Source: Aedes albopictus (Eukaryota; Arthropoda; Insecta; Diptera; Culicidae). Taken from it: DNA of 64,000 bases. Shown here piece by piece: positions 34,545 through 45,719 of the stretch. The stretch is taken from the NCBI RefSeq assembly GCF_035046485.1, contig NC_085137.1, forward strand, positions 38,794,566-38,858,565. Reading direction: 5' to 3'. Every line of letters starts with the position of its first letter. The stretch's first letter is position 1. A program made the position numbers and the translations under genes. A model generated the notes under the pieces. It saw nothing but the letters and a program-made list of their open reading frames with translations. It ran no database searches and was not told where the DNA came from.

Positions 34545-36480
34545 TAGTACATGTTTCTTAAAGGAGTTTTTCAAGATTTTTTTTTTCTATGAAATGGTTC
34601 TACACCTACAGGTGTTATTTCAAAGATTCCTTCAAAAATTCTTTTTTTTAATTAGTAGTTCTAGAGTGCTCACGAGTGCGAAAAGAATTCTTCCTGGTTT
34701 TGGTTTTGTTTCTGCGGGATTACCTTCAGAAACTTATTTAGGTAGTGGTTTAGGGACTTTGTGTACAAATCTCTTTAGAAATTGTATAACATTTTTTCTG
34801 AGATATTTTTTAGAGGTATCTCTAGGAGTTTTTTTTAATGATCCCTTCAGTAAATCCTACAGGGAAGTTTATGAAGAGATTTCATCAAGAATTTCACCAG
34901 TACCTTTGCCTGCGATTTTTGTAGACTTTTTTAAAGAGATTTGTTAAGAAATACTTCTACGATTTTTTCCACGAATCTCTCCAGAATTTCTAAATCATAT
35001 TGAAATTACTTGCACAGTTACTCCAAAAGTCTCTCGTGATTTTTTTTCCTGAGAATCAAGGAAATACCTTAAGATATTTCTTCAGGTATGCTCTTACGTT
35101 TTATCCTAGCCATTTATCCAGGAATTGCTAAAGAAATTTCTGTCCATAATTTTTTTCAAAAAATATTTGCAAGCAATTCTTTTAGCAGTTTTCAAAGGTA
35201 TCTCCATGAGTTTTTTAAGGGATTTTCTGAGAAAATATTTCAGGGATTTCATAGAAATTCCTTCGGTGCTTTTCGGCATCGATTCGGTTCGCAAAAATAT
35301 AGTACTTGCAAGTCTGAAAGTGAGCTCAACAGACTGCATCTCATTTCTGCGAGCCGGATCAATTTATACGAGAATCTTTTAAATAATTTCTTAAAGAATC
35401 TCTGAAGAAATTTCCGATTAATGTTTTAAACGAATCCCTAGAAGAATTTCCGAAGTAAAACCTGATAGATCGAATCCTAGAAGTATTTTTTTCTTTGAAA
35501 GAATCTATGAATTAATGTTGGAAAAATCCCTTGGGCTTGGAACCCTTAGACTAATTTATGAATAAATGTCACTGGAAGTTTTGAAGGAATCTCCAGGGAA
35601 GTATCTTAAAAAATTCCTGGACGAATTTCAGGAAGCTTTGTTAGAAGTTCCGAAGGAGTCTGTGAAAGATTTCTGGAGAAATTTCTGGAGTAATCTTTGG
35701 TTTTCTCAAAGAATCGCTGAAAACATTTCTGAAGTAACTCATGGACAAAGATGGTTTTCTGAAAGAACTCTCGTACAGATTCAAAAAAAAAATCTAAGGA
35801 GAACTTTTTGAGGTAACTTCTCTAGAGAAACTTCTGAACAAAAAATCCAACAGAAATACCACAGGAAATTCTAGTCAAAATTCTCCAAGGAAGTGCTTTC
35901 AAACGAAATCCGTGAAATTTTTCATAAAAGGAATTTCTCGAGGATTTGCTAAATGAATACATGGAGCAATATCAGAGTAATCATGGAAACCTAAAGAAAA
36001 CTAAGATTTTTTAAAGGAACCAATGGGAACACTCCAGATGTATTTCTCAGAGGAATCTCCGAAGACATTCAGGATTTTTGGATAAATTTCTTGGGATATC
36101 CGTGTATGGTTTTCAGATGAATCCTTCAATAGTTTTCTGGAGGAATTGCAAGAATAATGTTTGAAGTATTTCATAAAGAAATTCATGGAATAATTCCTGA
36201 AGCGATCCATGCAAGATTTTCTAAAAAAAAGTTTGGGATATTTCGGACGAATAAAGAGTGAATTATCCAAACTAATCCCTTTAAGAAACTAAAGAAAACC
36301 TTGAAGAAAATTTCCGAAAGGATCTTTGAAAGATTTTCTAAAAAGTTCGTAGGCCAATTTGTGGGGTAATCGTTGAATGAATTTCTAAAGCAATCGCAGT
36401 ACAAATTTCTGAAATATATCTTTCATTTGGAGGGATTTCTGAAGGAATCCCTGGAAGAAGTCAGAATATCAGATTTTTTG
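34545..36480. repeat. 12-bp array, TTC then GAA, switching near 35395
   Basis: The left arm has units such as TCTCTTTAGAAA and TCCCTTCAGTAA in exact 12-bp register over 34770-34960. The right arm is GAA-oriented (GGAATCTCCAGGGAAG, GATTTCTGGAGA). It is the largest continuous switch array here. Several 60-117-codon ORFs are by-products. Confidence 0.65.
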
Positions 36481-36847
36481 CAAAATATGGCACAGGCTCT
36501 TGTTACATTTATCACATGAACAATCGCTATAAAGGTTCTTCCGCTTTTCCAAAACCTTAAAGCTGATTTTTTCTTACATGATTAGGAATGGGAGCGCAAA
36601 AGAAAATTTATATATTAGAGCGCAAACAAAAATGTTAAAAATTGAAAATCTCATAAATAGAGATAATAATAATATCAGAAAGGAAGTTCGTCTTTGGGGT
36701 TTATCCAATGGGGAATGTCATAAAAAAGCTTTTTTAACGCATTCGGGGGCTCTAAAGCTTGGAATATATACAAGGATCATTTTATTAAATTCGTAAATGC
36801 GTAAGAATATGAAAAATCACGTAGGAAATTTCCCTATATTTTACATA
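36481..36847. other. AT-rich sequence, unassigned
   Basis: A 72-codon ORF (36578-36796) shows no domain. No repeat identity was seen. Confidence 0.3.
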
Positions 36848-36916
36848 CAGGGGATGGCCAAAATGTTTGGGATAGGCAACTTTTTCTTTCTCACAAAAAA
36901 AAAGTTTAACAAGCTG
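36848..36916 (+). mobile_element. Terminal fragment of the GGTGGCCAAAATG element
   Basis: CAGGGGATGGCCAAAATG preceded by TA, then GGGATAGGCAAC, closely matches both ends of the 1.7-kb element at 53780-55524. About 70 bp remain before the sequence changes to Jockey ORF1. Confidence 0.65.
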
Positions 36917-37099
36917 CAGCTGGAAAATGCACGTGATTTAGGCATGTCTGCTTCCGATTTTGACTTTTTATCCGAACAATTGCAACAAATGATTGATGCA
37001 ATGTTCAAAACTCAAACTATGGCTGAAGCAGTCCAGGTTGGAGTTAAATTTACAAATAAAATAGTAATTGGATTACGTTTTGGTAATGGATCCAAATAA
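36917..37099 (+). pseudogene. C-terminal remnant of Jockey ORF1 (gag-like)
   Basis: The open frame reads LQLENARDLGMSASDFDFLS..QMIDAMFKTQTMAEAVQVGV and stops at 37099. It overlaps the presumed ORF2 start (ATG at 37086) by 14 bases in a different frame, as in related elements. The zinc-knuckle part expected upstream is lost to truncation. Confidence 0.65.
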
Positions 37100-39724
37100 A
37101 TTTTTGAACATTTTAAATTGGAATGCTCGTTCTCTAAATGGCAAAGAGGATGAGCTATTCCATTTTTTAACAGTTATTAATGTGCATATTGCAGTTATTA
37201 CTGAAACTTATCTAAAACCTGGGTCTTCAATCAAACGAAACCCAAACTATTTTATTTATAGAAATGATCGCCTAGATGGAGCATGTGGTGGAGTTGCTAT
37301 CATCGTTGACAGGCGCATCAAGCACCAAATTTTTTCATCATTCGAAACCAAAGTTTTTGAAACTTTGGGTGTTTCTGTTGAAACAAACTTTGGTAAACAT
37401 ACTTTCATTGCGGCCTACTTGCCTTTTCAATGCACTGGCCAGCAAATAGATTTTCTTAAATCTGATTTGCGAAAATTAACTCGCAACAGGACCAAATTTT
37501 TCATAATTGGTGATTTTAATGCGAAACACCGTTCGTGGAATAATCTTCAGTCCAATTCAAACGGCAGGATTTTATTTGATCAGTGCTCTTCAGGATATTT
37601 TTCTATTCTATATCCTGATAGCCCCACTTGTTTTTCTTCTGCTAGAAATCCCTCAACAATTGATTTGGTCTTAACTGACTCAAGTCAGCATTGTAGCCAA
37701 TTGATTACTCATGTTGACTCCTGTAACATTTCAAATTTCCCATGAAGCGATTTTTAATCCCATCAGCTCTACTTTCAATTATCACAGAGCTGACTGGGAT
37801 ACATATAAAACATACATCGATAGCCATTTAGATGTTAATGTTTCATTGGAAACACATTTTGATATTGACAATGCCCTCGAAACTTTGACTAGTACTATAC
37901 TCGAAGCTAGAAGCGCATCAATATCAAAGTGTGAAGTCAAATTCGACTCAGTTATTATTGACGACGATCTGAAACTTCTGATCCGTCTTAAAAACGTGAG
38001 AAGAAGACAATTCCAACGAACTCGAGATCCTGCTTTGAAAGTAATCTGGCAGGATCTTCAGAAGGAAATTAAAAAACGTTTCACTGAATTGAGAAACAAA
38101 AATTTTGCAAATAAAGTTTCTCAATTAAACCCCGGCTCTAAGCCGTTTTGGAAATTGACAAAAATTTTGAAAAAACCTCAGAAGCCTATTCCTGCGCTGA
38201 AAGAGGATAACAAAATATTATTAACTAATTCTGAAAAAGCACAAAAACTTGCCAAACAGTTTGAAAGTGTATAATTTCAGTATAGGTCTCACTAGCCCAA
38301 TAGAACATCAGGTTGCCCGCGAATTCGAAAACATTCTCAATCATGAGAACATTTTCGACAATTCATTGGGCACTGATTTGGACGAAGTGAGATCTATTAT
38401 AAAGAAGTTTAAGAATATGAAAGCTCCGGGTGATGACGGAATTTTCTATATTCTCATCAAAAAACTTCCAGAAAGTTGCTTATCATTTTTGATTAATATA
38501 TTTAACAAATGTTTTGAGTTAGCATATTTTCCTGAAAAATGGAAAAATGCTAAAGTTGTTCCAATTTTGAAGCCTGACAAAAATCCTACCGAAGCTTCTA
38601 GTTATCGTCCAATTAGCTTACTGTCATCTATCAGTAAACTTTTTGAAAAGCTTATTTTAAATAGAATGATGATTCATATTGATGAAAATTCTATTTTTGC
38701 CAATGAGCAGTTCGGATTCCGCCATGGACATTCGACTACTCATCAACTTTTACGGGTAACGAATTTCATTCGTGCCAATAAATCTGAAGGTTACTCCACT
38801 GGTGTAGCACTTCTTGACATAGAAAAAGCATTCGATAGTGTTTGGCACGAAGGCTTGATCGTAAAATTGAAACATTTTAATTTTCCACTATATATTATTA
38901 AAATTATTCAAAACTATTTATCGGATCGAACACTTCAGGTAAACTATCAAAATTCCAAGTCAGATAGATTACCTGTAAGAGCTGGTGTTCCACAAGGCAG
39001 CATACTGGGACCAATCTTATACAATATTTTTACCTCCGACTTACCTGATTTGCCACAGGGATGTCAAAAATCGTTATTTGCAGATGACACGGGTATCTCA
39101 GCCAAGGGGCGAAGTTTGCGTGTCATTTGTAGTAGATTGCAAAAAAGTTTAGATATTTTTTCTTCTTATTTGCAAAAATGGAAGATTTCTCCAAATGCTT
39201 CCAAAACTCAACTTATCATATTCCCACATAAGCCAAGAGCTCTTTATTTGAAACCCTCATGTAGACATGTTGTCACTATGAGGGGAACTCGAATAAATTG
39301 GTCGGAAGAAGTTAAGTATCTAGGGCTCTTACTAGATAAAAACTTAACTTTTAAAAACCACATAGAAAGCATTCAAACAAAGTGCAATAAATACATTAAG
39401 TGTTTATACCCACTTATTAATAGAAAATCAAAACTTTGTCGCAAATACAAATTTTTGATTTATAAACAAATTTTCAGACCGGCCATGTTGTACGCTGTCC
39501 CAATATGGTCGAGCTGTTGCAATACCAGAAAGAAGCAACTTCAGAGGATTCAAAATAAAATTTTGAAAATGATTCTGAAGTTGCCTCCCTGGTATAGCAC
39601 TAATGAGTTGCATCAAATTTCTAATATTGAAACATTGGAACAGATGTCAACTAAAATCATTGCCAACTTTCGTCAAAAATCGTTGCAGTCTCCTATTGCT
39701 ACGATTAGTTCTTTGTATAATTAG
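37086..39724 (+). pseudogene. Jockey ORF2: endonuclease and reverse transcriptase, frameshifted
   Basis: Endonuclease: NWNARSLNGKEDEL at the start, ITETYLKPG, IIGDFNAKHRSWN, and NPSTIDLVLTD. The frame breaks near 37725 (VDSC then PVTFQISHEA in the next frame) just where the SDH motif should be, so that catalytic His is missing. A second shift lies near 38265. The RT is then open for about 480 codons: KAPGDDGI, YRPISLLSSISKLFEK, motif A LLDIEKAFDSVWHEG, motif B AGVPQGSILGPILYNI, catalytic FADD in KSLFADDTGISA, EVKYLGLLLDKNLTF. There is no RNase H domain, as usual for Jockey. Confidence 0.9.
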
Positions 39725-39982
39725 TTTAAGTTGGGTCAGGGTTAGGATAAGTTGAAAAAATGTATTTCTGACACGCAGGTGAAAAATAAAGCCTGCAAAA
39801 AAACTTAACTGCTACAGCAAATGAAATGTAATATGTTATTAATTGGTATTGATAATAGCTTAAATTTATTTCACCAAATTAGGATGATAGTGTGTTATAA
39901 TACACAGAACACCTAGATTGAGTTGAAGAATGTAAAAATTAATTGAGATACTAATAAAGATTATTAAAAAAAAAAAAAAAAA

Positions 39983-40778
39983 ACTGATTACGTCATGTCG
40001 AGTTACTTCCGAGCTATTATCCGTATCGACGACGATGTGATGATGAAGGCGACGATGACTACGGACACAGGCTGGAAGGCGATTGGCGGCGCGGTTGCGC
40101 TGCTGATCATGGGCCATACCGACGAAGGTGATTTTGTTGAAAGTGAAATTTGGAGTGGGTTTTCCTTGTAAAAGGTGATCGCCACAAGTGGCTATACGTG
40201 GATGAACAATGCTTGGTACCACCTCCATCCCTGTCTTATTATGACGCCTTACCGCAACGGAAGTACAAAGCCTCTTACGTCGTCGTCGCGTTCGCGTCGA
40301 CAACTTGCAGCCATGCATGCATTCATAATCCCTCTCAGTCAGTAGAAGCAATTGGTGGAAGCTCTACAAGCGGTTCAAGTTACGAATTTGCGAACTAAGC
40401 CAATAGTAGACGACCTTTCGCTCTGATTGACGGCCGGTCTGCGACGCGCACCGGCATTCTCAAGCCTACTAGAAGAGGACTACCGAACGACGGCACTTGT
40501 GTGGCTGCCCACTTGTTTGCTCTACACGACACCGGCGGCGACCACTACGCGCGGTCGAATAGCTTTCAGTGCCAGTGTCAATCACACCCGTGCGAACAGA
40601 ATCGGAATGGAATGCAATCAACGCAACACGGCCCAGCCAGAGCACACAGTAGAGCAGAAAGTGTCCCAGTTGTGTTTTGTTTTCAATTGTTTCGTCCCTG
40701 CACCGGCCGGCGACGGACGGTCGTCGGTCGGCGAGGTAACTGACCTACGCTATTGTATTGCGTAGAGCGGCCAGTTGT
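39983..40778 (+). other. Repeat-poor GC-rich block, candidate promoter and 5' untranslated region
   Basis: 40010-40770 is non-repetitive with GC content well above its surroundings and rich in CGAC/GGCGGCG stretches. It directly precedes a candidate first coding exon. ORFs of up to 161 codons occur on both strands with no recognisable domain and mutual overlap, as expected by chance in GC-rich DNA. A second possible donor (GAG|GTAACT) lies at 40736. Confidence 0.35.
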
Positions 40779-40905
40779 ATGGATTCCAATGGCACTACTG
40801 AGATGTCCCCATGGAAGGATCGCACAATGGTCGGTCACCTGCCGACAGCTTTACATCCGGTTCAGTACAATTGGAATGTCTTTCACCAGCTTCATGCTTC
40901 GAAAG
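40779..40905 (+). CDS. Candidate first coding exon of an unidentified gene
   Basis: The frame begins ATGGATTCCAATGGC and encodes MDSNGTTEMSPWKDRTMVG.. for 42 codons up to a consensus-like donor AAAG|GTGAGC, ending in phase 1. An in-frame stop lies upstream at 40737-40739. Composition is unlike the AT-rich repeats nearby. I do not recognise the protein and found no downstream exon within the window. If real, the gene would run on the plus strand, possibly nested in the CenG1A intron. It could also be chance. Confidence 0.3.
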
Positions 40906-41257
40906 GTGAGCTCACTTGGTATTCTGGCCTTTCGTGAATCAGCATTGTTGGATTGATCGAATTTTTATATTCTTCTCTTCAGCAGTAGTTGCGATGCGAC
41001 TCAAGCAAAAACAGCTACAACAGCATCGTAGTTTGCATCGTACTCTCTCCATTGACGGAAATTAAGAAAAATAGTACTTCTCAACTTACTTGTACCTTCC
41101 CGTTTTGCTGCTTATTTTCTGGGTTACATCAATAAATATGGATTGTTCTCGGGTAAGGACAAACTTATACAAAGTTTTATTGAGACGTACACCATTTTAA
41201 GGCTCGCACTTAAAAGTATGTTTGCATTTTCTAAATATTCTAAGGTTAACTGGAGGA

Positions 41258-41532
41258 AGGTGATTCCACAGACAAACAGATGTAACAAGAAATTTCCATC
41301 GACCACGCTTTTAACGATCATTTTAAATTTTCATAGTTGTGGCTTTCACAACCAGAGGTGCGCGCATCATTTTTCTATGTGTTTGACGTTTCACACTTAC
41401 GCCTTTTGTTGACGATATTGCACAACACAGTGATTCGTGCAACTTTTTCTCCAGGTGCTGGTAGTGTAAACTGGACGATGGATTTCCATGAAAATCGTTC
41501 AAGGTGTAACGTCTGTTTGTCTGTGGTGATTC
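41258..41532. mobile_element. Imperfect foldback element (CCACAGACAAACAG ends)
   Basis: ATTCCACAGACAAACAGATG at about 41261 and CGTCTGTTTGTCTGTGGTG at about 41508 are inverted copies, and TTTCCATCG-type homology extends inward. The interior is AT-rich and noncoding. Confidence 0.5.
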
Positions 41533-42063
41533 TTTCTGAGCCCCTTTCAAAAATCTAGGAATAGTCCCTCTGATGGGGGAATACATTCTCTGGGACACTC
41601 ATCTCATCGCCAGGGAGACGAGATCATAATTATCAAACAGTTCTGGATGATTTTGTGGCTATATCGGTCTCTTTCTACTCATAGTATAAGGGAGTAGAGA
41701 TCAAAGTGGATAATGAAATGATAGATATGATAGAATTCGCTAGGTAGCGAACAAGTGTGAAAATTTTATAGAAGGTGAAATTAGGCAAGTAGGCCATGTA
41801 TTGAACGAATACATCGAATGCGTGAAACTTCTGCTGTGTGACCTGTGCTTTTAAACAGATCGGCTTGGTTGGTAGTTCATACCATCTTACCAAGACTGGC
41901 AGAAAGTTTCAGGCACCCAGCTGCCTATGTATTGTTCTACACATACACGTTGTTATGAACGGAGTGCGAATTCCGAAAAAGCTACCGATCGATAGAATTT
42001 GTTCGCTACCTAGCGAATTCTATCATATCTATCATTTCATTATCCACTTTGATCTCTACTCCC

Positions 42064-43257
42064 TAGAGTGTCCTTCCCGGGACATCCAGGGACAAGAATT
42101 CCCGGGATTTGAGTGATTTCGGGATTTCCCGAATCCCGGGATATCATTTCAGAAATCCCGACAATCCCGGGAATCCCGGGATGAAGACAATTTGTAGATA
42201 AAACTGCCAAATATCAGGCCAAAAACTTTATCTGGCCATTTTCACTTTCGAAATATGAGCGGTTTTCTCACACACCACCATCGGGCTTTGGGCACTAGGT
42301 CATACTTGAAAAAAAAAAAAAACAATCATTAATGATAAACTTGGTATCATGTTATGCATTTCATTCATCTTTTTCTTTTTATTGGTTTATTCAGTAGCAG
42401 CAAGAACAAACTGGACATAGCCCACATACCATATTAGGGGCTGTCCATAAACCACGTGGTCATTTTTTTGGGACTTGTCAACCCCACCATCCCCCCCCCC
42501 CCCCCCGCGTGGTCATTAGTCCATACAAATTTTTTTTTCTTCCATACAAAATGGTCATTGGCCGAACCCCCCCCCCCCCCTTATGACCACGTAGTTTATG
42601 GACAGCCCCTTACATTGTAATTTTGGAAATCTGAGACCAAACTTTTCCTATATTATGTAAATAATTTGAATTTTTCAGATGAGAATTAATGCATCTCAAT
42701 AACAAGTACAAAAGTTTTAAAATTATGGAAAACCGCAATTGCAAAAAGAGTCCAACCTTTTGTATTGAAATATTCGGAAACTCAAGAGTTCAAAAGGTAC
42801 TCTAAAGTTATATTGAAGTGCGATTTTTACGATACATATCAACAATACAAACATCTTCCGTAGCGATATAATACAGATTATGATAATTATTTCTCTTAAA
42901 CTATTAGATATTGGTAGAAAATTACTTGCAATAAATTAACTACTAAATAGTTGAAAACAGACTGTTTTTGGCGAACATAACGTTGATACTTCTATATGTA
43001 TTTCGTTATTGACATTTGTACAACAAGAAGTAGTGCAGTACATTGTATAGACATTTTATAATACTTCTTGTGATGGATACAGAAATAACCATAACTTAAA
43101 AAATGAATATTTCAACTGCACAAAAGCTAAACAAATCAATTTTCTGGGTTTTATTGAAATTTTAAAAAATCCCGGGATCCCGGGATTTCCCGGGATTAGC
43201 TAAGTATTTTGTCCCGAATCCCGGGACACGAAAATTGGCCGGGAAATGGACACTCTA
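42064..43257. mobile_element. Non-autonomous hAT-like element, 1194 bp, 8-bp duplication
   Basis: The termini TAGAGTGTCC and GGACACTCTA are exact inverted repeats. The subterminal regions on both sides are built of CCCGGGA/TCCCGGG motifs. CTACTCCC is duplicated exactly at 42056-42063 and 43258-43265, and removing the insert restores the interrupted inverted-repeat arm. This makes the insertion certain. It carries no transposase and contains a smaller MITE (42437-42609). Confidence 0.88.
42437..42609. mobile_element. 173-bp MITE with TTA duplication and C-runs
   Basis: GGGGCTGTCCATAAACCACG and its inverse, with one difference, bound a short interior containing two long C-runs. TTA flanks both ends (42434-42436, 42610-42612). 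A 3-bp TTA duplication fits PIF/Harbinger-type insertion. It is the youngest member of a three-level nest. Confidence 0.8.
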
Positions 43258-43544
43258 CTACTCCCTTATACTATGAGTAGAAAGAGACCGATGTAGCCAC
43301 AAAATCATCATGTTATTAATAGAATACGGTCGATATCAAACAGTTCTTAAAAACGTTTAAATTAAAACTATATGACCATGCTTAGGGTAACGGGCTCGCT
43401 GGAAATTTTCTTGATTTCCTTCGTGCCTGCCATACGATATCATCATTGGTAGAGGAAGCTCTCAGATATTAATTGTGGAAGCGCTCATAGAAGCTGAGAA
43501 GCAAGCTTTACTCCAGTGGGGACGTAACGTCAGACAAATGAAGA

Positions 43545-44960
43545 ACTGACAACTTCTTCAGCAATTTTCCAGAATTTGTGAATATATAAACGTAAAATTT
43601 CCCTGGAGTTTCTACCATGTGTAATCAGTAAGAGATCTATAAAAATATTTTCTCCAGAGTTGCTGAAAACTACGTCTGGTGTTTCGCTGAAATTTGCCTG
43701 ACATTGAATTGGTTGAAAATTATAGAGGAATCAGGCCGAAATCGTCGTAGGGAAGTTGCTGATTTTTTTCCACTAATTGTTTCAAGGAATCCTAAGGGTA
43801 GGCATTCTTTCAGAATGTAATCCACGAACTCCTTCGAGTTTTCTCCTGGTGTTCTATCAACTTCAAGGATTACCTTTAAAATTTTCTCCAAGGGATTTCT
43901 TGTGAGGTTCTTCTAGAAATATCCCATTAGAATTATGAAATAAAGTTACAAGAAAGTTTCAAAGCTCTTGCGGATGAAATGTTTCACGGATCCCACATAA
44001 ATAAATCCAGGGACTCCTTTTGGAATTCATACGGAATCATGTAGCAAATCCTTCGGCAATTTTGTTTTGTGTTCCTTTCAATTGAAATTTTTGCTCATGA
44101 ATATCACTTAAATTTTTCAGGCCATTTTTCTCTAGCAAATTTGCTTAAGGAATGATTTCATAAGTAATTTTTGATGAAATTACAATCGTAGCAACTCAAT
44201 GTTGCAGTTATCATGCATGGTTCATAGTAGCAAGTAGTAGTGTAAAAATTGTTTAATAAAGCTCATTCTCAATAGTTCTCTCAACCCGAGTAAAGGTCTT
44301 TTCTTCAAGCTAGATACCTATATCTAACATTTTTCCCTGCGGTTTCTCAGCTTCTCCAGAATTTGTTTTCCAGAAATTTGCGCTAACATTCAAAAAAGCA
44401 ATTTCTTCAAGTAATCCTTCTGGTTTTTTTCCAAGATGCCATCACAAATTTTGCAAAGATTCACCCAGAAATTTTCCAGGAGATTCTCAAAACTGTATGA
44501 TTTTCATAAAAATGAAATAGAGTTTGTATTTTATGAATAATTGAATAGGCTCGGAAACACGTCAACCAATTTAAAAAAAATTTTCACTGGTTCATTTGTA
44601 CAAGGCCCCGACATGTTCGTCGTTAATTTCTCCAATAAATTCTCAAAAAAATCTAGAATAACTGCAGGAACCCTTTTCAAGATTTCAACAAGAATTCCTC
44701 CAAAGATTAGGAAATTCTTTCAGAATGTTTTTTAAAGATTTTCTCAAGACAACCTCTACATATTACTTCAGAATTTCTTCAAGATATTCTTCAGTTTTCA
44801 CTCAGCCATTCCTTCAAATAATTCAATTCGTGCAGAAATTCCTTAACATATTGTAGAGAAGTTCCTCTAGGGAATCTTTATTGTTTTTTCAGTAATTCAT
44901 CAAGAATTTCTTGCATGAAATTCTCCAGAAGTTCTGCCACGTACAGTTGGGTCTTCTATT
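43545..44960 (+). repeat. 12-bp array, TTC orientation
   Basis: Units such as ACTTCTTCAGCA, ATTTCTTCAAGT and ATTCCTCCAAAG are present, with irregular gaps near 44200-44340. Confidence 0.5.
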
Positions 44961-45719
44961 AGACGCTGCCACCCACTTTACGTCCACCACGTTTTCCAGG
45001 CTGTCTTCTAACCAATTTAGTTCATTTTTTGTGTGTGATTATATAGTAAGCACTAACTGCGCTAAAAATATCAGTTGGATTGGATGCAACACAGCTGAAA
45101 AATTACGGTGGGCGTAAAGCGGGTAGCAGCGTCTAATAGGAGACTCGAATCGATCCTCTCCAAATTTCTTTCAGCGATTCCTTCAGATATTTAGATTTTT
45201 TTAGCACGCTATTACGAGAAAATAATGATGCACTACAAATGCACATTAAAATATAACATCTTGTAGTGGAACACTACAAATGCGTAATAAAATAGGACAT
45301 CACTTGCGGACATGTACAACACAGAACATATAGTTTGCCCTGTTACCCTATTGGATAACCATTTCGATGCCAGGATGTCGAGGTTTCATAAATTTTGTTG
45401 GTCCATCAGCCAATCCTGTAATCGTATTTTCTCCGGCAGGTTGCCTTTAGTTCACAGCATTAGTTGCTTTCATAGCTTGAGTTTTGTCTAGGAATTTCTA
45501 ATCCTGAGGGGGCATGCTGATTCGACAACACCTTTTCATTTTGATGTTCCTGTTAGGGAACGATTCCCTAATCTTGGTTTTTGCTCGAAATGACCTAAAT
45601 GTAGGCCATGAAAATGAGACTATGAGATCTCATGATGCTCTGATACGCCAGAGCATAACAAATGTGCATTTAACTTGGTTAAAATAGAACACGTAGCACA
45701 AAAATAAAACTTGTAATAA
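44961..45719. other. Non-array sequence with one dispersed block
   Basis: 45205-45275 (minus) is homologous to 33530-33600. The rest, including 45330-45700, is unassigned, with no coding signal. Confidence 0.35.

Larger units (their letters stand above)
36917..39982 (+). mobile_element. 5'-truncated Jockey-clade retrotransposon, Juan-A-like
   Basis: The element consists of the end of ORF1, an overlapping ORF2 with endonuclease and RT, a 3' untranslated region of about 240 bp and a poly(A) run (39966-39982) preceded by AATAAAGATT. Overall arrangement and protein style match Juan-A of Aedes, recalled and not searched. Most of ORF1 and the 5' end are missing. Two frame breaks disable ORF2. No target duplication is evident, and the 5' junction lies within another transposon's end. 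Confidence 0.85.
41646..43309. mobile_element. Foldback MITE with about 112-bp arms, split by a hAT-like insertion
   Basis: The left arm 41646-41758 is inverted at 41997-42063 plus 43266-43309, with very few mismatches, once the insertion 42064-43257 is removed. The loop (41759-41996) is about 240 bp. The motif ATCAAACAGTTCT occurs directly repeated outside (about 41632 and 43338), possibly a duplicated target or part of the element. Confidence 0.75.

Noticed and set aside
40427..40765. 112-codon plus-strand ORF
   Set aside because: It is overlapped by other open frames in GC-rich sequence and shows no domain; it more likely represents untranslated leader of the candidate exon at 40779.
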